From positions 124,001-188,000 of the forward strand of contig NZ_JAGMUK010000018.1 of NCBI RefSeq assembly GCF_019049245.1: DNA of 64,000 bases. Reading direction: 5' to 3'. How positions within the stretch are numbered: position 1 is the stretch's first letter; each line of letters opens with the position of its first letter. Below the pieces are notes generated by a model. The model was given only the letters and a program-made list of their open reading frames with translations. It made no database searches and was not told where the DNA came from. This document shows, piece after piece, positions 7,901 to 15,448 of the stretch. Source of the DNA: Streptomyces sp. AC555_RSS877 (GTDB lineage Bacteria > Actinomycetota > Actinomycetes > Streptomycetales > Streptomycetaceae). A program made the translations under genes and the position numbers.

Positions 7901-9081
7901 TTCTGCTTCGTCGCCGACTGCCCGCCCGGAGAACTCCGTTGAGGTCTTACACCGGCTCCACAGACTGTCACCGCCAGCCCGGCGGCCAGAAGGTTCTTCG
8001 CCGCGTTCACGTCCCGGTCATGGGTCGTACCGCAGTCGCACGTCCACGTACGGACGCTGAGGGGCATCTTCGCCTGCAAGGTGCCGCACACGGAGCACAG
8101 CCTGGAGGAGGGGAAGAAGCGGTCCACCGCGATCACTTCCCGCCCGTACCAGGCGGCCTTGTACTCCAGCAGAAAGCGAAACTCGCTCCAGCTCGCGTCC
8201 GAGATGGCCCGGGCGAGCGTGTGGTTCCTGACCATGTTGCGCACGGTCAGGTCCTCGATCACGAGCGTTTGGTTTTCACGCACGAGACGGGTGGTCAGCT
8301 TGTGGAGCATGTCGCGGCGCCGGTCGGCGATCCTCGCATGAATCCTGGCGACCTTGCGCCGGGCCTTGGCCCGGTTGGCGCCGTCACCCTTCGCCTTACG
8401 GGACAGCTCCCGCTGGGCCTTGGCGAGTCGGGTGCGGTCGCGGCGTTCATGCCTGGGGTTGGCGATCTTCTCCCCGGTGGAGAGGGTCAGCAGGTGGTCC
8501 AGGCCGACATCGATGCCGACCGCGCTGTCGGCGGCGGGGAAGGGCTGGATGGACGGGTCGTCACACAGCATCGAGACGAACCAGCGTCCGGCCGCGTCCT
8601 GCGAGACGGTCACCGTGGAGGGCGTCGCCCCTTCGGGCAGCGGCCGGGACCACACGATGTCCAGTGGGTCCGCCATCTTCGCCAGGGTCAGCCGGCCGTC
8701 GCGGAAGCGGAACCCGCTGGTGGTGTACTCCGCCGACTTCCGCGACCTCTTGCGCGATTTGAAGCGCGGGTACTTCGCGCGCTTGGCGAAGAAGTGGGTG
8801 AACGCGGTCTGCAAGTGCCGCAGCGTCTGCTGGAGCGGCACCGACGACACGTCGCCCAGGAAAGCCAGCTCCTCGGTCTTCTTCCATGCCGTCAGCATCG
8901 TGGAGGTGGCGTTGTAGTTGACCCGCTCCTGCCGCGCCCACGCCTGCGTGCGGGCGGCGAGCGCCAGGTTGTAGACCTTCCGCACGCAGCCGAACGTGCG
9001 CGACAGCTCTACTGCCTGCGCATCACTCGGATAGAAGCGGTACTTGAACGCCCGCTTCACATGGGTCACGGCCATGCTCAC
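7879..9081 (-). CDS. tnpB: TnpB, RNA-guided RuvC endonuclease (IS1341/IS605 type)
   Basis: Transposon-encoded RNA-guided nuclease, evolutionary relative of Cas12, thought to keep the element by cutting empty sites. Seen: N-terminal KRAFKYRFYPSDAQ; the three RuvC acidic residues in GIDVGLDHLL, LVIEDLTVRNMV and DRDVNAAKNLL; a zinc finger CSVCG followed by CDCG. All are present, so the protein looks active. At 400 residues it has usual length. The longest frame starts at GTG 9081; ATG 9075 is equally possible, and neither has a good Shine-Dalgarno. The last about 25 codons (RPQRSSPGG onwards) run into the region expected to encode guide-RNA scaffold. Confidence 0.9.
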   Translation of the reverse strand: MSMAVTHVKRAFKYRFYPSDAQAVELSRTFGCVRKVYNLALAARTQAWARQERVNYNATSTMLTAWKKTEELAFLGDVSSVPLQQTLRHLQTAFTHFFAKRAKYPRFKSRKRSRKSAEYTTSGFRFRDGRLTLAKMADPLDIVWSRPLPEGATPSTVTVSQDAAGRWFVSMLCDDPSIQPFPAADSAVGIDVGLDHLLTLSTGEKIANPRHERRDRTRLAKAQRELSRKAKGDGANRAKARRKVARIHARIADRRRDMLHKLTTRLVRENQTLVIEDLTVRNMVRNHTLARAISDASWSEFRFLLEYKAAWYGREVIAVDRFFPSSRLCSVCGTLQAKMPLSVRTWTCDCGTTHDRDVNAAKNLLAAGLAVTVCGAGVRPQRSSPGGQSATKQKTPRREP

Positions 9082-9189
9082 AAACTAGCCAGGCTCTAGG
9101 TGAAGTTCAATCTGCCGGTCAGGGCACCGTGATCCGCCCTGGCGGCGAATCCCAGCTCCTTGCCCAGCTCCGCAGGGGTTTCGTTTCCT

Positions 9190-9209
9190 CCCCCGGCTGA
9201 AGCCGGGGG
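9190..9209 (-). repeat. Left-end subterminal hairpin of the tnpB element
   Basis: A perfect 9-bp stem, CCCCCGGCT (9190-9198) with AGCCGGGGG (9201-9209). On the minus strand it is preceded by GGATA and followed by GGAGGAA, mirroring the right-end hairpin at 7857-7874 (GGAAT before, GGAGGAA after). The hairpin now lies 20 nt before the ngcG start. It could affect ngcG expression as well as mark the element end. Confidence 0.65.
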
Positions 9210-9228
9210 TATCCACGAAAGGCCTCCG

Positions 9229-10152
9229 ATGAAGACGACCGAGACCCCCGCCCCCCTCCCGGCAGAGCCCGGCATTCCCGTCGCCAAGGTCGATGTCCCG
9301 GCCGGCCCGCCCCGCAAGGAGAAGAAGCAGGGCACCGCCCTCAACGTCTTCTCGCACGGGATCCTGGTCATCTGGGCGATCATGGTCGTACTGCCACTGC
9401 TGTGGGCGGTGATGACGTCCTTCAAGGACGACAGCTCCATCTTCGGCTCGCCCTGGTCGCTGCCGGACACGCTGCACTTCGACAACTGGTCGCGGGCCTG
9501 GACCGAGGCCAACATGAGCGACTACTTCCTCAACACCATTCTGGTGGTGGGAGGTTCGCTCATCGGCACCCTGGTGCTCGGCTCGATGGCGGCCTACGTC
9601 CTGGCCCGCTTCGACTTCCCAGGCAACCGGTTCATCTACTTCCTGTTCATCGGCGGGATGAGTTTCCCGATCATGCTGGCGCTGGTCCCGCTGTTCTACG
9701 TCGTGAACAACATGGGCCTGCTGAACACGATCCACGGCCTGATCCTGGTCTACATCGCGTACTCGCTCCCGTTCACGGTGTTCTTCCTCACCGCGTTCTT
9801 CCGCACCCTGCCCACCTCGGTGGCGGAGGCGGCCTTCGTGGACGGGGCCTCGCACACCCGGACGTTCTTCCAGATCATGCTGCCGATGGCCAAGCCCGGC
9901 CTGATCAGCGTGGGGATCTTCAACTTCCTCGGGCAGTGGAACCAGTACATGCTGCCCACGGTGCTGAACACCGACCCGGACAAGCGCGTCCTCACCCAGG
10001 GACTGGTGCAGTTGGCGGTCAGCCAGGGGTACAAGGGCGACTGGTCCGGACTGTTCGCGGGCCTGGTCATGGCGATGCTGCCGGTGCTCGCGGCGTACAT
10101 CATCTTCCAGCGGCAGGTGGTGCAGGGACTGACCGCGGGGGCGCTGAAGTAG
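9229..10152 (+). CDS. ngcG: Chitobiose/GlcNAc ABC importer, permease NgcG
   Basis: Second permease (MalG type) of NgcEFG. Seen: about six hydrophobic segments, the EAA loop EAAFVDGASHTRTFFQIMLP, and a cytoplasmic N-terminal extension rich in Pro and Lys; 307 residues. A longer frame begins at 9160 inside the tnpB element, but ATG 9229 (MKTTETPAPL) just after GAAAGG is the natural start. The inserted element lies directly upstream, so the gene depends on read-through from ngcF across an antisense tnpB or on a new promoter. The coding region is intact. A strong terminator hairpin follows at 10176. Confidence 0.9.
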   Translation: MKTTETPAPLPAEPGIPVAKVDVPAGPPRKEKKQGTALNVFSHGILVIWAIMVVLPLLWAVMTSFKDDSSIFGSPWSLPDTLHFDNWSRAWTEANMSDYFLNTILVVGGSLIGTLVLGSMAAYVLARFDFPGNRFIYFLFIGGMSFPIMLALVPLFYVVNNMGLLNTIHGLILVYIAYSLPFTVFFLTAFFRTLPTSVAEAAFVDGASHTRTFFQIMLPMAKPGLISVGIFNFLGQWNQYMLPTVLNTDPDKRVLTQGLVQLAVSQGYKGDWSGLFAGLVMAMLPVLAAYIIFQRQVVQGLTAGALK

Positions 10153-10175
10153 CGGCCCCCTCACCCGTACGGCGA

Positions 10176-10200
10176 CCGCTTCCGGATCTTCCGGAAGCGG
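10176..10200 (+). terminator. Terminator after ngcG
   Basis: Perfect 10-bp stem CCGCTTCCGG (10176-10185) with CCGGAAGCGG (10191-10200) and a 5-nt loop, followed by a stretch with several T (GTGTTTGTGT). It lies 23 nt after the ngcG stop and separates the ngc operon from rok7B7. Confidence 0.8.
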
Positions 10201-10336
10201 CGGCCGTGTTTGTGTACATGAACGCGGATGCGGTTCAACCTCTTGACGGGAGGCAACCCGAACAGCTCAGCTTAGAGTTCACTAGTTGGACATAGACGGG
10301 GCCTCATTGAAGCGGTCCCGCGCGCAGGAGGTCGTC

Positions 10337-11536
10337 GTGGAGACTCCGGGGTCGCAGTCATCACTGCACCGAGCCAACCTGGAGCGGGTCGTACGGGCCG
10401 TACGGTTGGCCGGGTCGCTCACGCAAGCCGAGATCGCGCGGTCGACGGGCCTGTCGGCGGCGACGGTCTCCAACATCGTGCGCGAGCTCAAGGACGGTGG
10501 AACCGTAGAGGTCACGCCCACCTCCGCGGGCGGCCGCCGGGCCCGCAGCGTCTCGTTGAGCGGGGACGCCGGAATCGTCATAGGGGTCGACTTCGGGCAC
10601 ACGCATTTGCGCGTCGCGGTCGGGAACCTCGCCCACCAGGTGCTGGCCGAGGAGTCCGAGCCGCTCGACGTGGACGCCTCCTCGACGCAGGGCTTCGACC
10701 GTGCGGAACACCTGGTCAATCGCCTGATTGCAGCAACCGGTGTCGACCGGTCGAAGATCGCCGGCGTGGGCCTCGGCGTACCCGGCCCCATCGACCTGGA
10801 GTCCGGCACGCTCGGCTCCTCCGCCATCCTGCCGGGCTGGATCGGCACCAAGCCCGCCGAGGAGCTGCGCGGGCGCCTCGGCGTGCCCGTTCACGTGGAC
10901 AACGACGCCAACCTCGGCGCCCTCGGTGAGCTGGTGTGGGGCAGCGGGCGGGGGGTGCGCGACCTGGCGTACATCAAGGTCGCCAGCGGTGTCGGAGCCG
11001 GCCTGGTGATCAACGGGACCATTTACCGCGGCCCCGGTGGCACAGCGGGCGAAATCGGACATATTACACTTGACGAGTCCGGCCCCGTCTGCCGCTGTGG
11101 AAACCGGGGCTGCCTGGAGACCTTCGCGGCCGCGCGCTATGTGCTGCCGCTCCTCCAGTCCAGCCACGGGACCGACCTGACGATGGAAGGCGTCGTGCGG
11201 CTGGCGCGGGACGGAGACCCAGGCTGCCGTCGGGTGATCGCCGACGTCGGCCGACACATCGGCAGTGGAGTCGCCAATCTCTGCAATCTGTTGAACCCGA
11301 GCCGGGTGGTCCTGGGCGGTGATCTCGCCGAGGCCGGTGAGCTGGTGCTCGGGCCCATCAGGGAGTCCGTCGGCCGCTATGCGATCCCCAGTGCGGCGCG
11401 CCAACTGTCCGTGCTTCCAGGGGCACTTGGAGGCCGTGCGGAGGTGCTCGGAGCACTCGCCCTCGCACTGAGCGAGATGGGTGATTCGACCCTTTTGGAC
11501 AGTACGCTGCATGCTGCGACGCCTGCCTTCACTTAG
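10337..11536 (+). CDS. rok7B7: ROK-family transcriptional regulator Rok7B7
   Basis: DNA-binding regulator of the ROK family; the S. coelicolor counterpart (SCO6008) is reported to control the neighbouring xylFGH genes, carbon catabolite effects and antibiotic production. Seen: N-terminal winged helix-turn-helix (LTQAEIARSTGLSAATVSNI, about residues 28-47), actin-like ATPase fold with GVDFGHTHL, the sugar-binding EIGH motif (GEIGHITL) and the zinc site CRCGNRGCLE. The frame opens at TTG 10286, but GTG 10337 is preceded by AGGAGG at 5-nt spacing and gives the expected start METPGSQSSLHRANLERVV; 399 residues. It lies between two sugar importers on the same strand, with a terminator before it. 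Confidence 0.93.
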   Translation: METPGSQSSLHRANLERVVRAVRLAGSLTQAEIARSTGLSAATVSNIVRELKDGGTVEVTPTSAGGRRARSVSLSGDAGIVIGVDFGHTHLRVAVGNLAHQVLAEESEPLDVDASSTQGFDRAEHLVNRLIAATGVDRSKIAGVGLGVPGPIDLESGTLGSSAILPGWIGTKPAEELRGRLGVPVHVDNDANLGALGELVWGSGRGVRDLAYIKVASGVGAGLVINGTIYRGPGGTAGEIGHITLDESGPVCRCGNRGCLETFAAARYVLPLLQSSHGTDLTMEGVVRLARDGDPGCRRVIADVGRHIGSGVANLCNLLNPSRVVLGGDLAEAGELVLGPIRESVGRYAIPSAARQLSVLPGALGGRAEVLGALALALSEMGDSTLLDSTLHAATPAFT

Positions 11537-11565
11537 AGAACGCAGGACGCCGTTGCCATCTCGTT

Positions 11566-11577
11566 AAGTATTTACTT
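11566..11577. promoter_or_regulatory. Palindrome upstream of xylF, candidate Rok7B7 site
   Basis: AAGTATTTACTT (AAGTA, two bases, TACTT) is an A/T-rich inverted repeat in otherwise very GC-rich DNA, followed by TTGACG at 11579-11584, a -35-like hexamer. It sits 80 nt before the xylF start, in the 120-nt gap between the regulator gene and its presumed target. Binding by Rok7B7 is inferred from position. Confidence 0.45.
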
Positions 11578-11656
11578 CTTGACGTCGCACGCGTGGCCGA
11601 GTTGACTTCCAGCCACCTCGGCCGCAACGACGCGGCCTCGTCAGGGAGGTTACAAA

Positions 11657-12751
11657 GTGAACACGCGAATGCGTCGTACCGCCGTTGCTGTAGCGATCGG
11701 GGCGCTCGCCGTCTCGGTGGCGGCTTGTGGCAAGGCCGGCGACGACGACTCGGACAGCGGCAGCGGCTCGGGCAGCAAGTCGATCGGCCTGCTTCTTCCC
11801 GACAACGTCACCGCTCGTTACGAGAAGTTCGACAAGCCGTACTTCGAGGACAAGGTCGCCGAGCTCTGCTCTGACTGCAAGGTCGAGTACGCGAACGCCG
11901 CGGCCGACTCGGCCAAGCAGGCGCAGCAGGTCAGCAGCATGATCACCAAGGGCGTCAAGGTCATCGTGATCAGCGCCCAGGACTCCGCCGCGATCAAGTC
12001 CTCGATCCAGAGCGCGGTCGACAAGGGCGTCAAGGTCATCGCGTACGACCGTCTGGCCCAGGGCCCGGTCTCCGCGTACGTCTCCTTCGACAACGTCAAG
12101 GTCGGCGAGCTCCAGGGTCAGGCCCTGATCGACGCCCTCGGCTCCAAGGCGACCCCCAAGTCCAAGGTCGTCATGATCAACGGTGACGACGCCGACCCGA
12201 ACGCCGCGCAGTTCAAGGAAGGCGCCCACAAGGCCCTCGACGGCAAGGTGGACATCGCCTACGAGCAGTCGGGTCTGTGGAAGGACACGGTCGCCGCACA
12301 GAAGATGTCGGCCGCGATCACCCAGCTCGGCGCCAAGAACATCGCGGGCGTCTACTCCGCCAACGACGGCATGGCCGGTGGTATCGCGACCGCCCTCAAG
12401 GGCGCCGGCATCAGCGGCATCCCGCTGACCGGTCAGGACGCGGAGCTCGCCGGTATCCAGCGCATCGTCGCCGGCACCCAGTCCAGCACCGTCTACAAGG
12501 CATTCAAGCCGGAGGCCGACGCCGCCGCCCAGCTCGCGGTCAACCTGCTCGACGGCAAGAGCATCGACGACCTGGCCACCGAGACGCTGACCAGCGGCTC
12601 CGGCGACAAGGTGCCCTCGCAGCTGCTGACCCCGGTCTCGGTCACCGTCGACAACATCAACGACACGGTGATCAAGGACAAGCTCTACACCGTCGCCGAC
12701 ATCTGCACCGCGGACTACGCCGCCAAGTGCAAGGCGGCCGGTCTGGAGTAA
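11657..12751 (+). CDS. xylF: D-xylose ABC importer, substrate-binding lipoprotein XylF
   Basis: Periplasmic-binding-protein-like lipoprotein that captures D-xylose for XylGH. Seen: signal peptide with lipobox VAAC (Cys about residue 24), a Ser/Gly/Asp linker, then a type-I sugar-binding fold with ISAQDSAAIKSSIQ, VIAYDRL and the sugar-contacting YSANDGMAGG and TGQDAE motifs. 364 residues, usual for the family. The start is GTG with GGGAGG 7 nt upstream. A long stem-loop and about 345 nt separate it from xylG, an arrangement that commonly gives more binding protein than transporter. The ROK gene directly upstream is its presumed regulator. Confidence 0.93.
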   Translation: MNTRMRRTAVAVAIGALAVSVAACGKAGDDDSDSGSGSGSKSIGLLLPDNVTARYEKFDKPYFEDKVAELCSDCKVEYANAAADSAKQAQQVSSMITKGVKVIVISAQDSAAIKSSIQSAVDKGVKVIAYDRLAQGPVSAYVSFDNVKVGELQGQALIDALGSKATPKSKVVMINGDDADPNAAQFKEGAHKALDGKVDIAYEQSGLWKDTVAAQKMSAAITQLGAKNIAGVYSANDGMAGGIATALKGAGISGIPLTGQDAELAGIQRIVAGTQSSTVYKAFKPEADAAAQLAVNLLDGKSIDDLATETLTSGSGDKVPSQLLTPVSVTVDNINDTVIKDKLYTVADICTADYAAKCKAAGLE

Positions 12752-12776
12752 AGCCGCACCGCGGCATGCAGAGCCT

Positions 12777-12824
12777 GTCCGGCGCTCGCCCCACCTTCAC
12801 CCCGCTGCGGGGCGGGCGCCGGAC
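12777..12824 (+). terminator. Long stem-loop between xylF and xylG
   Basis: GTCCGGCGCTCGCCCC (12777-12792) pairs with GGGGCGGGCGCCGGAC (12809-12824): 16 bp with one G-T pair and a 16-nt loop, 25 nt after the xylF stop. Probably a partial terminator or an mRNA-stabilising 3' end that allows more XylF than XylGH. The rest of the 346-nt gap (12825-13097) shows no gene; a second promoter there is possible but I cannot point to one. Confidence 0.75.
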
Positions 12825-13097
12825 GGAAGCATGACGTGAGCGGCCCCGGGAAAGTCCAGGCACACCCCCACGCCGCCCGGCGGGCACTCTCCCGAGAGCA
12901 CGCACGGCCAGCGGCGCAGGCCGCCACCGCGGCGGGCGCGGAAACGTACCCGCACTTTCCCCGAGTCGCTCGCCCGTTGCCAAGAGGCGACGGCCCGCGC
13001 ATGTTCATCTTGTAAACCAGTGCCTCGAGCACAACACTCCGCGCCTTTTGACAAGCGCGGCATCCCCGCCGGTCAGGCGGCGAAGGAGATGGTTCAC

Positions 13098-13880
13098 GTG
13101 TCCGCTACGCCCGTGCTGGCGTTGCGCGGAGTCTCCAAGCGATTCGGTGCGGTGCAGGCCCTCACCGATGTCGAGCTGGAGGTCCACGCCGGAGAAGTAG
13201 TCGCCCTGGTCGGCGACAACGGCGCAGGTAAGTCCACCTTGGTCAAGACGATCGCCGGCGTGCACCCCATCGATGAGGGCGTCATCGAGTGGGACGGCAA
13301 GCCGGTCAGCATCAACAAGCCGCACGACGCCCAGGGCCTCGGCGTCGCGACCGTCTACCAGGACCTCGCCCTGTGCGACAACCTCGACGTCGTCGGCAAC
13401 CTCTACCTCGGCCGTGAGCTGCTGCACCGCGGTGTCATCGACGAGGTCACGATGGAGAAGAACGCCCGCGAGCTGCTGAGCACCCTCTCCATCCGCATCC
13501 CGAGCGTGCGCATCCCGATCGCCAGCCTCTCCGGTGGTCAGCGTCAGGTCGTCGCCATCGCCCGCGCGCTGATCGGCGACCCCAAGATCGTCATCCTCGA
13601 CGAGCCCACCGCCGCTCTCGGCGTCGAGCAGACCGCGCAGGTCCTCGACCTGGTCGAGCGGCTGCGCGAGCGCGACCTCGGCGTCATCCTCATCAGCCAC
13701 AACATGGCCGACGTCAAGGCGGTCGCGGACACCGTCGCCGTGCTGCGCCTGGGCAGGAACAACGGGTCCTTCCCGGTGAAGGACACCACCCACGAAGAGA
13801 TCATCGCCGCGATCACCGGTGCCACGGAGAACGCCGTGACCCGTCGTGCCGGGCGACGCACCACGGAGGCGGCAAAGTGA
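13098..13880 (+). CDS. xylG: D-xylose ABC importer, ATP-binding protein XylG
   Basis: Energises the xylose permease XylH. Seen: Walker A GDNGAGKST, Q-loop YQDLAL, signature LSGGQRQ, Walker B VILDEPTAAL and switch His in LISHN. It is a single-domain protein of about 260 residues, unlike the duplicated 500-residue XylG/RbsA of enterobacteria, which is common for actinobacterial importers of this class. The frame is open from 13020, but GTG 13098 lies 9 nt after AAGGAG; ATG 13089 is possible but would sit directly on that site. The stop overlaps the GTG of xylH by 4 nt. Confidence 0.92.
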   Translation: MSATPVLALRGVSKRFGAVQALTDVELEVHAGEVVALVGDNGAGKSTLVKTIAGVHPIDEGVIEWDGKPVSINKPHDAQGLGVATVYQDLALCDNLDVVGNLYLGRELLHRGVIDEVTMEKNARELLSTLSIRIPSVRIPIASLSGGQRQVVAIARALIGDPKIVILDEPTAALGVEQTAQVLDLVERLRERDLGVILISHNMADVKAVADTVAVLRLGRNNGSFPVKDTTHEEIIAAITGATENAVTRRAGRRTTEAAK

Positions 13881-15193
13881 GTGACACGTCCAAGACCGTG
13901 AAGCAGGATCCGGAGGCCTCGCAGGCCACCGTCGCGCCGGCCGACGACCCCACGGCCGCGCCGGTCACCGTCGTCGACCCGCGTCTGCTGATCCGCGAAG
14001 AGGGCCTCAAGGGCTACCTGACCGAGTTCAAGCGGAAGATGAAGGGCGGTGAGCTCGGCTCCCTGCCGGTCGTCATCGGTCTGATCGTCATCTGGACGAT
14101 CTTCCAGCTGCAGAACGACCGGTTCCTCAGCGCCGACAACCTGTCCAACATCAGCTACTACCTCTCGGCCACCGGCATGCTCGCCATCGGCCTGGTGTTC
14201 GTGCTGCTGCTGGGCGAGATCGACCTGTCCGTCGGCTCCGTCAGCGGCCTGGCGTCCACGGTGTTCGCCGTCTTCGTGGTCGACCACGGGGTGAACTCGT
14301 GGCTGGCCCTGGTGCTGACCGTGATCACCGGCGTCGGCATCGGCGCGCTGCACGGCTGGTTCTTCGCCAGGATCGGCGTTCCGGCCTTCGTGGTGACCCT
14401 GGCGGGCTTCCTCGGCTGGAACGGTCTGATGCTGTGGCTGCTCGGTGAGAGCGGCACCATCAACATCCCGGACGAGGGTCCGGTCCACCTCTTCGGCCAG
14501 AGCTCGTTCTTCATGGACCAGGCCGTCATCGGCGCCTACCTGCTGGCCGGCCTCGGTGTCGCCTCCATGCTCTACGGCTCGCTCGTCGACCAGCGCCGCC
14601 GTCGTGCTGCCGGGGTGCCCTTCCGGCCCACCAGCGAGATCGCGCTGCGGGTCGGTGCCCTCGCGGTGGCCGCGTTCGTCGCCGCGTACGTGCTGAACTC
14701 CTCCGCCGGTGTGTCCAACGCGCTGGTGATCTTCCTCGCGTCGCTGGTGATCGTGGACTTCGTGCTGCGGCGCACCCCGTACGGCCGCAAGGTCTTCGCG
14801 GTCGGCGGTGGCATCGAGGCCGCCCGCCGTGCCGGTATCAACGTGTCCATGATCCGTATCACCGTGTTCGCCATCGCCGGTGGCTTCGCGGCGGTCGGCG
14901 GCATGTTCTTCGCCGGGCAGACGCAGAGCGCCACGCTGAACGCCGGTGGCGGCAACACGCTGATGCTGGCGATCGCCGCGGCGGTCATCGGCGGTACCAG
15001 CCTCTTCGGCGGGCGGGGCACCGTGTGGTCCGCGCTGCTGGGCATGCTGGTCATCCAGTCCATCCAGACCGGTCTGGACCTGCTGAACATGAACACCTCG
15101 ATCCAGTACATGATCACCGGTGCGGTGCTGCTGGGTGCGGTGGTCATCGACTCCGTCTCGCGCAGGAGTCAGAAGGCCGCGGGTCGCGCGTAG
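13877..15193 (+). CDS. xylH: D-xylose ABC importer, permease XylH
   Basis: Membrane channel of the xylose importer (BPD_transp_2 family). Seen: 438 residues with a hydrophilic N-terminus of about 60 residues and around ten to twelve hydrophobic segments, with the family motifs LLLGEIDLSVGSVSGLAS and GGTSLFGGRGTVWSALLG. It begins with GTG overlapping the xylG stop (GTGA), so the two are translationally coupled. A long perfect hairpin 88 nt downstream ends the operon. Confidence 0.93.
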   Translation: MSDTSKTVKQDPEASQATVAPADDPTAAPVTVVDPRLLIREEGLKGYLTEFKRKMKGGELGSLPVVIGLIVIWTIFQLQNDRFLSADNLSNISYYLSATGMLAIGLVFVLLLGEIDLSVGSVSGLASTVFAVFVVDHGVNSWLALVLTVITGVGIGALHGWFFARIGVPAFVVTLAGFLGWNGLMLWLLGESGTINIPDEGPVHLFGQSSFFMDQAVIGAYLLAGLGVASMLYGSLVDQRRRRAAGVPFRPTSEIALRVGALAVAAFVAAYVLNSSAGVSNALVIFLASLVIVDFVLRRTPYGRKVFAVGGGIEAARRAGINVSMIRITVFAIAGGFAAVGGMFFAGQTQSATLNAGGGNTLMLAIAAAVIGGTSLFGGRGTVWSALLGMLVIQSIQTGLDLLNMNTSIQYMITGAVLLGAVVIDSVSRRSQKAAGRA

Positions 15194-15250
15194 CGCGGAA
15201 GCGCCGAGGGGGTGCGGTGTTCTGACGGCTGACCGGCCGTGCGTGGCTGG

Positions 15251-15272
15251 TCGCGCAGTTCCCCGCACCCCT
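15251..15272 (+). repeat. Short dispersed Streptomyces repeat, copy 1
   Basis: A 22-nt segment containing CGCGCAGTTCCCCGC occurs here and, as reverse complement with one mismatch, at 48880-48901. Both copies lie just past the end of an ABC permease gene. I recall the sequence as a common intergenic repeat in streptomycetes; its role is unknown to me. Confidence 0.6.
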
Positions 15273-15280
15273 GGGGGACC

Positions 15281-15316
15281 ACTGTTGCCCGGCACCGAAA
15301 GGTGCCGGGCAACAGT
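15281..15316 (+). terminator. Terminator after xylFGH
   Basis: A perfect 16-bp stem, ACTGTTGCCCGGCACC (15281-15296) with GGTGCCGGGCAACAGT (15301-15316), closed by a GAAA tetraloop. It ends the xyl operon and isolates dxs. There is no U-run, as usual in streptomycetes. Confidence 0.9.
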
Positions 15317-15448
15317 CATGTCGTAGGAGCGTCGCATCTTGGGTACAGCCGATCGCGTGACGTATCACGCACCGCCCGGGCGCGGGCCACGAAGGCGGAA
15401 CATTAGACTCGACAAGCCCGGCAACAGCTCTACTGCAAGGAGGCACGG

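Larger units (their letters stand above)
7843..9215 (-). mobile_element. IS200/IS605-type element carrying only tnpB, inserted between ngcF and ngcG
   Basis: The segment between the ngcF stop and the ngcG ribosome-binding region holds one tnpB gene on the opposite strand and is bounded by two related hairpins in the same orientation: 7857-7874 and 9190-9209. Read on the minus strand both have the form GGAwwCCCC-stem-GGGGGAGGAA. Subterminal hairpins in direct orientation, no inverted repeats and no target duplication are typical of this family. No tnpA is present, so movement would need a transposase acting in trans. Exact ends are approximate; the empty site in relatives would fix them. Confidence 0.8.

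Noticed and set aside
10286..10336. TTG at 10286 as start of rok7B7
   Set aside because: GTG 10337 has AGGAGG at 5 nt and yields the usual N-terminus; the earlier part looks like leader.
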